NCBI GenBank assembly: GCA_023424725.1
Contig: JAFADQ010000130.1
Coordinates: forward strand, 1 to 6,711
DNA: 6,711 bases
Origin: Bacteroidota bacterium
Lineage (GTDB): Bacteria; Bacteroidota; Bacteroidia; Cytophagales; Hymenobacteraceae
Direction of reading: 5' to 3'
In this document: positions 1-6,500 of the stretch, one piece after another
How positions within the stretch are numbered: position 1 is the first letter of the stretch
How the letters are laid out: each line of letters opens with the position of its first letter
Made by a program: the position numbers and the translations under genes
Notes under the pieces: generated by a model
Told to the model about the DNA's origin: nothing
What the model saw: only the letters and a program-made list of their open reading frames with translations
Databases searched by the model: none

Positions 1-68
1 TGAAAAGGTAGAACCAGCAACTCTTTTTGTAAAGCTGCCGCTAAAAACAAAACAGGTGCCGGGTTAGC

Positions 69-180
69 GATTGCAGCGGAAATCCTTTGGCCTGAAGCAG
101 CCGTTATTTTGGGCCTTACAGCTATAAAATTACCGTGCCGCAGAGAAGCGTTGCGCGGTTTTTTGCCAAAGATTGCAGCG
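69..180 (+). repeat. Direct repeat pair GATTGCAGCG
   Basis: Identical 10-mers lie at 69-78 and 171-180, with start points 102 bp apart. The similarity extends a few bases further (GATTGCAGCGGAAA against GATTGCAGCGAAAA). There is no gene between or around the copies. They may be parts of a larger intergenic repeat family, but two short copies alone are weak evidence. Confidence 0.35.
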
Positions 181-198
181 AAAAGCGCGGCCGCGAGG

Positions 199-241
199 CA
201 ACCCCCAAATTTTTTAATTTATTGTTGAGGGTTGTTTTTTT
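199..241 (+). terminator. Possible plus-strand intrinsic terminator
   Basis: CAACCC (199-204) pairs with GGGTTG (229-234), and wobble pairs can extend the stem by two. A run of seven T follows at 235-241. The 24-nt loop is AT-rich and can form an inner AAATT/AATTT stem (207-211 with 216-220). The stem-then-T-run polarity suits a plus-strand transcript entering from beyond the left edge, converging on the minus-strand DUF1206 gene. The stem is short and the loop long, so this is tentative. On the minus strand the same hairpin has no T-run. Confidence 0.25.
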
Positions 242-294
242 CGGCTGCGGCACCCGTGTTTTTGCTGCTCGCAGCCTAACAAATTTTGCAGAAA

Positions 295-1128
295 CTATAC
301 CGAAAAAGTTTGATGCCGCGCCCTTACAAACATAAAAATTCCGTAACAAACAAACCCTACCGCCACAGCCGCCAATAAAAAAGGAACCGAGGTAGATTCT
401 AAAAACGTAAACGCATTTTCTGTTCCGCCTGCCATTTCCGGATTATAGTTTAACGCGGCTTTCGCAACAAAATATCCAATTACAGCAAAAACAATTCCGC
501 GTGCCAAATACCCTACGCGCCCGGCTCTTTTATACATTTGTCTGGTATTTGACTTTAGCTGCCCTTCTTGCACGTACTTCATAAATTTAGCCGACACCGC
601 CAGGTATACTTGGTAAAGTGCAAAACCTATAGTGGCAATTGCTGCCAGTAATACCAGCCATTTACCCACGGGCAATTCCAGCGCGGTGCTTACCAGAGTT
701 TGCTGTCCGCTTTCGCCGCCTTTATCAGTAGATTGGCCAAGTGCAAGTTTTGCGGCATACAGCGCCAGCGTGGCATGAAACCCGGCGCTAAGGGCGTAAC
801 CAAATCTGCGGCCATAGCCCTTAGCGCTTCCGGAGTCGGGGTTTTGAGGATCTTTTATTACCTGAATAACCTGCCAGAAAACGTATCCGAGCAAGCCAGC
901 AGCTATTAAACCCAACAAAACTTTGCCAAGCGGTTGCCTGAGCAAAAACAAAAAGGTATCATGCTGATTGGTTTTTTCTCCGCCTTCAATACCAAAGGCG
1001 CTCATGGCGGTTAATCCGCCCATAAGGCAATACACAATGCCCAGGGCTGTATAACCCGTGCGGGCTATTACTTCTACCCCGTTTTGTTTATTTTTTTGTA
1101 GAGTTTTGGTAACAGATTTATCGGGCAT
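295..1128 (-). CDS. DUF1206 family six-helix integral membrane protein
   Basis: The protein has 277 residues and is highly hydrophobic, with three copies of a two-helix unit, which is the DUF1206 architecture. Repeat 1 covers about residues 20-92 (ARTGYTALGIVYCLMGG, then QPLGKVLLGLIAAGLLGYV). Repeat 2 covers about 105-180 (RFGYALSAGFHATLALYA, then LPVGKWLVLLAAIATIGFA). Repeat 3 covers about 201-270 (RVGYLARGIVFAVIGYF, then VPFLLAAVAVGFVCYGIF). I place helices near 24-45, 66-90, 107-129, 152-178, 204-226 and 247-269, joined by polar loops rich in G, K, E and Q. The hydrophilic N-terminus (about 20 residues, several K) has no signal peptide, so it probably stays in the cytoplasm. Repeat 3 lacks the P-x-G-K turn before its second helix that repeats 1 and 2 share. 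The family's biochemical function is not established and I do not assign one. The ATG at 1128-1126 is the natural start, since the first repeat begins soon after it. The stop is TAG at 297-295. The gene is separated from its upstream neighbour by 318 bp and probably has its own promoter, but I found no TAnnTTTG-type -7 box just upstream. Confidence 0.88.
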   Translation of the reverse strand: MPDKSVTKTLQKNKQNGVEVIARTGYTALGIVYCLMGGLTAMSAFGIEGGEKTNQHDTFLFLLRQPLGKVLLGLIAAGLLGYVFWQVIQVIKDPQNPDSGSAKGYGRRFGYALSAGFHATLALYAAKLALGQSTDKGGESGQQTLVSTALELPVGKWLVLLAAIATIGFALYQVYLAVSAKFMKYVQEGQLKSNTRQMYKRAGRVGYLARGIVFAVIGYFVAKAALNYNPEMAGGTENAFTFLESTSVPFLLAAVAVGFVCYGIFMFVRARHQTFSV

Positions 1129-1133
1129 AAACG

Positions 1134-1165
1134 GTTTACAATTTTCTGCTTTAAGTTTTGTAAAC
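1134..1165. promoter_or_regulatory. 8-bp inverted repeat just upstream of the DUF1206 start
   Basis: GTTTACAA (1134-1141) is the exact reverse complement of TTGTAAAC (1158-1165), with a 16-bp spacer. The proximal arm ends 5 bp before the ATG. It could form a leader hairpin that hides the start region, or be an operator. An 8-bp match at this spacing is expected a few times by chance in a window of this size, so only its position gives it interest. Confidence 0.2.
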
Positions 1166-1201
1166 AGCTTTTACGGTATCTGGTGTTAACCAGCCGGATT
1201 T

Positions 1202-1231
1202 TGCCCTGTATCTGCCCCATTTTTGCCCCAT
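1202..1231 (-). repeat. Three TGCCC words phased at 11 bp
   Basis: On the plus strand TGCCC starts at 1202, 1213 and 1224. The last two copies extend to TGCCCCAT (1213-1220 and 1224-1231). On the minus strand, toward the DUF1206 gene, they read ATGGGGCA twice and then GGGCA. They lie about 75-105 bp upstream of that gene's ATG and next to the end of the large inverted-repeat element. The 11-bp period is close to one helical turn. It may be a regulator-binding direct repeat or a small tandem duplication. Confidence 0.3.
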
Positions 1232-1235
1232 ACAG

Positions 1236-1426
1236 CTACTAATATTACACATTTATTTTAACCGCAAAGCACGCGAAGGTAAGCGCAAAGCGCGCGGAGA
1301 AATAAAGGCCCCAGAAAAAATGAAGAAAAGACTCCTGCTCATTTTTAAAAATTTGCGTGCTTCGCGAAAGTCTTTGCGTGTTTTGCGGTTACGTTTTAAA
1401 GTTGTAAAGATGTGTGATATTAGTAG
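1236..1426. repeat. Inverted-repeat element built of CGCAAAG-like heptads
   Basis: This is a 191-bp palindromic element filling most of the spacer between the deacetylase and DUF1206 genes. Its ends, CTACTAATATTACACAT (1236-1252) and ATGTGTGATATTAGTAG (1410-1426), are inverted copies matching at 16 of 17 positions. Inside each end is an ACCGCAAA edge followed by four heptads spaced 2, 5 and 2 bp. The left block (1263-1299, plus strand) reads CGCAAAG, CGCGAAG, CGCAAAG, CGCGGAG. The right block (1351-1387, minus strand) reads CGCAAAA, CGCAAAG, CGCGAAG, CGCAAAT. The core has a further inner pair, AAAAATGA/TCATTTTT (1316-1323 with 1339-1346). I see no transposase and no clear target-site duplication. 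CGCAAAG-type repeats are, from memory, common between genes in Bacteroidota and other phyla; this copy looks like a MITE-like or long-hairpin version. Transcribed from the deacetylase side it would form a long hairpin, but no U-run follows, so it is not a standard intrinsic terminator. Confidence 0.75.
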
Positions 1427-1446
1427 GCCCTTAACATGCTGCATCA

Positions 1447-2376
1447 TTAGGCCCGCACCGGAATATTAATGGTGTCTATCCTTGGGAATTCAAATTTATG
1501 ATGGGAAGCAATGTCGGCAATTCCGGCTGGTACCGATTTAAAAGCAAGCCTGCATTTTTTCTCTTCCAGAATATTTAGCAGCGACGCATTGTAGCTGCCA
1601 AACGGATAGGTCATGGTCCAGTTATTTATATCTGCACCGGCAAGTTTTAAAAACTCCAGGCTAAGGTCTACCTCTGTGCGCTGCTGGTTTTCTGGTAGTG
1701 TGGCAAGCCATTGGTGCGAATACGCATGGCTGCCAATGTGCATTCCCGCTGCTTGTAGTTCTCTTATCTGACCGATATTCATGTACAATTCGCGGCTAAA
1801 CTCAGCCTCGGTTTTCTGCACATATTTTTCAAACAAAAAGCGTGTAATATGTTCGCGCGCTACAATTGGTAAAGCCACCTGCAGTAACCTTTTAATAAAA
1901 ATCACCTCTTTGGTATCTATTTCAGATGCAATGGCGAGCGTGCGAAAAAGCTCATCGAAGGAAGGAAGGTTAAACTCTTTTCTGTACACATGTAGCTGCG
2001 CCGAGATGTCTTTAAGAAGCTGCGGGATGCCGGGCGCCGTTGCCAGAATAAAATGTATTTTATTTACATCCAGCACTTTATGCTCTAAAATGGCCTGTGC
2101 CGGCGGATAAAATGAGCCTTGCAGCTTTTTATCTGCTAATACCGGCAGCACAAAACGATAATTATCGGCATAGCCGTCGTCGAAGGTTAGCAGCACGGCG
2201 TTGGGCGGTAACTTTGTTTGGTTTTGCAGCGCTTCTAAAAGCTGCTCTATGGTTATCGGGTTATATCGCTTTTGCAGGTATTCTATTTGGCCGATAAAAT
2301 CTTTCAGCTCCAGGCCTTTTATTCCCGGATAGGGAGAGTTGGCAACCTCCCGCACATAATGGTACATTACCACCAT
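1447..2376 (-). CDS. Polysaccharide deacetylase (NodB homology, CE4-type)
   Basis: This is a predicted metal-dependent deacetylase of N- or O-acetylated polysaccharide. With the start used here it has 309 residues. An N-terminal VVMYHYVRE strand leads into motif 1, LLTFDDGYADN (Asp66 and Asp67, the predicted base and metal ligand). Motif 2 is HIGSHAYSHQWL, with His217 and His221 as metal ligands, and motif 3 is the MTYPFGSYN strand near residues 255-263. About 150 residues separate the motif 1 Asp from the motif 2 His, against roughly 55 in classical NodB domains. An insert of about 95 residues, partly predicted helical (it includes VLDVNKIHFILA), explains the difference. There is no signal peptide or membrane segment, so it appears cytoplasmic unless exported another way. 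The frame is open back to an ATG at 2475, but that would overlap the acyltransferase by 86 bp across its conserved-looking end. I therefore prefer ATG 2376, 13 bp past the upstream stop and just after GGAG; GTG 2397 and ATG 2367 are alternatives. The stop is TAA at 1449-1447. Coupling with the upstream acyltransferase suggests both act on one glycan. Confidence 0.87.
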   Translation of the reverse strand: MVVMYHYVREVANSPYPGIKGLELKDFIGQIEYLQKRYNPITIEQLLEALQNQTKLPPNAVLLTFDDGYADNYRFVLPVLADKKLQGSFYPPAQAILEHKVLDVNKIHFILATAPGIPQLLKDISAQLHVYRKEFNLPSFDELFRTLAIASEIDTKEVIFIKRLLQVALPIVAREHITRFLFEKYVQKTEAEFSRELYMNIGQIRELQAAGMHIGSHAYSHQWLATLPENQQRTEVDLSLEFLKLAGADINNWTMTYPFGSYNASLLNILEEKKCRLAFKSVPAGIADIASHHKFEFPRIDTINIPVRA

Positions 2377-2389
2377 TACTCCGGTTCCG

Positions 2390-3541
2390 TTATTCACCTG
2401 CCAGTTGTTTTTCGGGTAATTGGGAGATTCGGGCAATGCGGTCGCGGTCTGAATCGGATCTGGTAAAGTAAACATCGTGTATGGTTAATTGCTGGAAAAC
2501 AGATGAAAAAGCACTGCTTTTAATTCCTGCGTATTCTAAATTGGGCCGGTGCTCTACAGGCGCAGAAACCTGTGGCAATAATGCGTATTCGTCGTTCTGT
2601 AACTTACTAAACCCCAATGATTGAAACACATTATCGTACATTGTACCAAATACTGAAAAATCGAGATACGCATGCCCGTATTCAGCAGCTTTTTTAATAA
2701 TAAAACGCAGCAAATTTGTAACTCCGTTTTGCGTTCCGTACAAGTCTATTACCCGATAGGCGGTAACACCCGTAGGTTCCAGTGCTTCTGCGCGGCAGGC
2801 AATGTATGCGCTCATTTTATTGCCGTAGCCAAAGGCAAAAACGTGGTAACCAATAAACGGATTTTCTAAAAACCGGGAGCGAATAAACTCTTTGCTGCGG
2901 TGTGTTGTAACCGCTACCTGGCAGGCAAAATCTAACTCTGTTTTTGCAAGCCCGGCAGTAGTTAATCTGGTAATAAATTTCTCTTCAGACCTTGAAAACA
3001 CTGCTGAGTTTACCTGCTGCGAAAAGTTAAAACCGCTGTTAAAATTGAGGTGCTTCTGTACAGCTTTTACCTTATCCGGATAGAGAACAAACACAAACCG
3101 CGCGAACCGCTGGTTATCGAATAAATTATATTCTAGTTGCTTGTAAAATGCTGCCGCTTTTGGGGTAAACCCGATAACTGCATGGGTTGTAGTTTCTTTT
3201 ATAACCTCAGAAATCAATTTTTTATTTAAGCCCATACCCCGATAAGCGGGCAATGTAAAGGCATTTACACCCCATATAAGCGGTACTTTATAATTATTTA
3301 CCTCCATTTCTGAAGAAAGCCCGCCATAAAACGAAACGATTTTATTTTGATCTGTATCGAGGGCAAAAATGCTGCCCGCAGCCTTATCGGCCAGCCCTGC
3401 CTGATCAAAAAAATACCATTTCAAGAACTCAACTTCCTGAAAAACGGTGGCAGAGCCATACGCTGCCAGAAAAAAATCGCGCAGCAATGGCAGGTCTGCC
3501 AATTTGAGCTTTTTTATCTGAATGGCATCTTGATTCTGCAT
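2390..3541 (-). CDS. GNAT-family N-acetyltransferase, long two-part form
   Basis: The protein has 383 residues, about twice a single GNAT domain. The N-terminal half (about residues 8-155) has the GNAT pattern. A helix-rich start (LKLADLPLLRDFFLAAY) is followed by strands including KIVSFYGGLSSEM, then motif A, NAFTLPAYRGMGLNKKLI (93-110), whose R-G-x-G (Arg101 to Gly104) would bind the acyl-CoA pyrophosphate. FTPKAAAFYKQLEY (125-138) matches the motif B helix region. The second half (about 215-320) looks like a degenerate GNAT fold: it has FIRSRFLENPFIGYHVF, a strand pair around 243-268 and a C-terminal MYDNVFQSLGF, but no clear R-G-x-G. The tail has DVYFTRSDSDRDRI. Such proteins often sit among exopolysaccharide or capsule genes, so a sugar or lipid-linked intermediate is a plausible acceptor (inference). 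There are no membrane segments, so it should be cytoplasmic. The ATG at 3541 is 36 bp after the kinase stop with only a poor GGTCAGG ribosome site. The stop TAA (2392-2390) nearly touches the deacetylase, implying translational coupling. Confidence 0.82.
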   Translation of the reverse strand: MQNQDAIQIKKLKLADLPLLRDFFLAAYGSATVFQEVEFLKWYFFDQAGLADKAAGSIFALDTDQNKIVSFYGGLSSEMEVNNYKVPLIWGVNAFTLPAYRGMGLNKKLISEVIKETTTHAVIGFTPKAAAFYKQLEYNLFDNQRFARFVFVLYPDKVKAVQKHLNFNSGFNFSQQVNSAVFSRSEEKFITRLTTAGLAKTELDFACQVAVTTHRSKEFIRSRFLENPFIGYHVFAFGYGNKMSAYIACRAEALEPTGVTAYRVIDLYGTQNGVTNLLRFIIKKAAEYGHAYLDFSVFGTMYDNVFQSLGFSKLQNDEYALLPQVSAPVEHRPNLEYAGIKSSAFSSVFQQLTIHDVYFTRSDSDRDRIARISQLPEKQLAGE

Positions 3542-3577
3542 TATAACCTGACCAGAAATTAAATCAGCATTACACCA

Positions 3578-6500
3578 TTATCGTGGCAATAAAATCCTGA
3601 AAGTGGTGCCTTTATCTACCGCGCTCTCTACTTCTATTTTACCACCGGCATTCTCTACAATCCGCTTTACAATGTACAGCCCTACACCGCTACCTTCTAC
3701 ATGCGAATGCGCACGTTTAAACATCTCAAAAACCCGGACTTTGTCTTTCTCATCCAGCCCTAAACCATTATCTGTTACGTTAAGCTCTACAAAATTACCG
3801 GCTACGGGAGTGCTGGTAACCAAAACCTCCGAGGTTCTGTTTGGCGAACGGTATTTAAGCGCGTTAGATAAAAGATTATACAGAATACTGCGGATATTTT
3901 TGCGGGAGAAATGGATGTCTTCGGCCTGAAAATCGAACCGGATAATAGCTTTACTTTCTTTTATTAGAGCATCTATGTCGGCCTCTATTTCATCCATCAG
4001 CCCGGGCAAATGAACTTCGGTGGCTGCTTCGTTCAGGGCACGATCTGCTTTAGAAATGTCGGCCAGATCTTTAAGAGTGTTCTTGAACCTGATGATGGAA
4101 TGCTCCATCAAATCGAACACGCGGGCAGAAAGTTCGGAGTCGTTATTAACTTCTGTTTTTATCAGGTTAAGCAAGCCTTCTATGTTGCTTATGGGAGCTT
4201 TTAAATCGTGCGAAGCAGTGTAAATAAAATTATCGAGATCGGAGTTTATCTGGCGCAGCTCTTCGTTTTTCTGCGATAGTTCTTTGTTGTAGTTTGAAAG
4301 CGCGTCCTGTATCAGTTCCATTTCTTCCATGGTACGCTTCTGATCGTCTATATCGGTGCTGGCGCCAAACCACTTCACAATTTCTCCTGATTCGTCGGTC
4401 ATAGGCACGGCGCGGCCAAGCAGCCACCGGTATACTCCATCCTGCCGCAACATCCTGAACTCCATTTCGAAAACATTACCGCTTACTAACGATTTTTTCC
4501 AGTTCCACCAGGTGGCAGGGGCATCGTCCGGATGTATGAGTTTTGTCCACTCTCCTGACCGCATTTTTGCCTCTTCCAGCCCCGTAAACTCGTACCAGCG
4601 TTGGTTTACAAAATCGGTAAAACCGTTGGGCTTAGCCGTCCAGATAATTTGCGGTATTGCCTCCCCAATGCTTTTTATCTGCAGCATTTCGCTTAGTTGC
4701 TGCCTTATTTCTATCAGTTCGGTAATATCCATCACCGTTCCTAACATCCGGAGAGGCTTATTATCGGGGCTTAACAGCAAGCGGCCTTTGCCTATAACAT
4801 GTTTAATCCGGCCGTCGGGCAACGAAATTTTGTGCGGGAAGGTAAAGCTCTCTTTTGTTTCGAATGTTTTTTCGATGAGGTTTTTTATAAGGCGGCCATC
4901 TTCTTCGTTCAGCAGACCGACATAATCATTAAAAGAAATGTTTTTTACCGATGGCTCCAGCTCGAACATCTGATACAACATGCCGGACCAGGTAATTTTA
5001 TCAGTTAAAATATCCCATTCCCAAACGCCCAGGTTTGCAATTTGCTGCGCCTGGCTTAACAAAGCTTCGCTTTTCCTTATCTTATCTTCCGATTCTTTCC
5101 TAGCACTTACATCTGTATAGGTTAGCACAATGCCATCGTCTAGTTTAGAGGCGTACACTTCCAGCCACTTTTGCACTCCCTGGTGATAATAATACTCCAG
5201 GTGCAGCGGTTTTCCGGTTTCTACTACTGTAAACAGTTGAGAAGGCAAAGGGTCGTTTTTCAGGAATGGCCACTTAGACAAGAAGGTATCGGTGGTATTA
5301 ACTTTGCCTTCCTGAATTTGCTCTGCGGCCAGGTTGCGAAGCGAGTAAGTAAAGTCTGTTAAATTTCCCTGCTCGTCGCGTAAAGCCTGCAAAACAGTTA
5401 TGCCGCTCATAGAAGAATCCAGCACGCTGGCCAGCAAATCTTTATTGCGCTGCAAATCGTGCACATCCTGCGATACACCTAAAACGGCGGCTATACTACC
5501 ATCCTGGTTTCTTTTAAATACAGTATCGCAGGCTACCATATATCTGTAGGTACCGCCTTTTTCGCGTGCCCTGAAACGAAATTGGGCCACCTCGCCTTCC
5601 GCCAATGCATCTAATTTCTGATAATGCTCCGGCACTCTTTTTAAATCGTCGGGATGAATTAAAGAAACAAGTTCCGATTCTCCCATTTTCTCTACCTCGT
5701 CTGGAAGGTAGCCAAGCTGGCTGGCCAATTGGCGGTTGCGGAATACATATTTTTGCTCTGCTACATCGTATACAGTAATTATAAACGGAGCGGTATCTGT
5801 TACTTTTTTAATAAACTTCTGGCTTTCGGTCAGCTTGTTTTCGGCAAGCTTTCTTTCGGTAACATCAGAGAAAGTGGCCACAAAGCCATCGCCCATTTTA
5901 ACTGCCGAAATATGAAACCAGGTTGGCCCGATAAGCAGGTTAAAAAACTCCTCGAATTCGGCATTAATTCCGGTTTCTACCACGTTGGCATACCACCCAA
6001 AACGCCGGTTTGCCGCCGGGTCGGTCATGTACTTTTTTAGCGATTGCCCTACCAGCTCTCCGGGTTTCATTCCGGTAAATTTTTCGGAAGTCGCATTCAG
6101 ATGCAGGTATTTAAAATCTACAATCGTTCCCTTATCATCGCGCACCGATTCGAATGCGATGATCATGTTCCGGGATTGATTAAGCACGCCCTGAAGCAGG
6201 TTCTTATTTTGCTTCAGCTCGTCTATATCCTGAATAACAGTAATTCCCTGTATGGCCACATTTCCGGGGCCGGCCTTAAATATACTTACACGGCAAATGC
6301 ACCAATGGTAATTTCCGCTACGATGCTTTATGCGCAACCGCAAACCATCAGAATCTGGCAACTCACCGGCAAAAACAGTTTCGTGATAGCTTATAAGCGC
6401 CTCAATATCGTCGGGGTGAACAAAATTTTGCTGAAAACCGGGCGAAAGAACAGAATCCGATCCGGCAGAATCTATTCCTGAAAAATTCTCTAATTCGCTG

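Larger units (their letters stand above)
1..294. other. Left-edge non-coding region with short repeats
   Basis: No gene is supported here. The stretch lies downstream of the DUF1206 gene. It holds a 10-bp direct repeat, GATTGCAGCG, at 69-78 and 171-180; both copies continue as an A-rich RAAA tail. A GC-rich patch includes the 10-bp palindrome CGCGGCCGCG at 186-195. A 7-bp inverted repeat, GGCTGCG/CGCAGCC, lies at 243-249 and 270-276, and a plus-strand hairpin with a T-run at 199-241. Overlapping open frames exist on both strands but have no recognisable protein features. The mixture of repeated short words and GC-rich and AT-rich blocks fits an intergenic dispersed repeat. I infer this from appearance and cannot check copy number. 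Confidence 0.5.

Noticed and set aside
186..195. CGCGGCCGCG palindrome
   Set aside because: It is a short GC palindrome with no second copy or gene context, and can be explained by local composition.
4..228. Plus-strand frame open from the left edge to a TGA at 226-228
   Set aside because: It has no ATG and a stop at 1-3. The translation is alanine/lysine-rich with no recognisable feature and passes through both copies of the direct repeat. A decayed gene cannot be excluded but is not supported.
243..276. GGCTGCG/CGCAGCC hairpin as a terminator for the DUF1206 gene
   Set aside because: It is in the right place, but on the minus strand it is followed by an A-run, not a T-run, and has a 20-nt loop. 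It does not fit an intrinsic terminator in that direction.
122..349. Opposed short open frames on both strands at the DUF1206 3' end
   Set aside because: They overlap the end of a clear gene, have no domain pattern, and lie on repeat-like DNA. Open frames on both strands here follow from composition.
1263..1387. CGCAAAG heptads as a CRISPR or iteron array
   Set aside because: The units are 7 bp with 2-5 bp gaps and come in two opposed blocks. CRISPR repeats and spacers are far longer, and no cas or replication-initiator gene is present.
1253..1447. Minus-strand open frame of 64 codons after the deacetylase stop
   Set aside because: It runs straight through the CGCAAAG inverted-repeat element. 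Its R/K/L-rich sequence (PRALRLPSRALRL) is the translation of the heptads, not a protein.
4356..4925. 189-codon plus-strand frame opposite the kinase
   Set aside because: It is a shadow of PAS 5 and PAS 6: the minus strand there is a clear conserved coding region, and the plus-strand product is serine/proline-rich low-information sequence.
6044..6481. 145-codon plus-strand frame opposite the kinase
   Set aside because: It lies opposite PAS 1 and PAS 2, whose motifs are intact on the minus strand. It has no domain features of its own.
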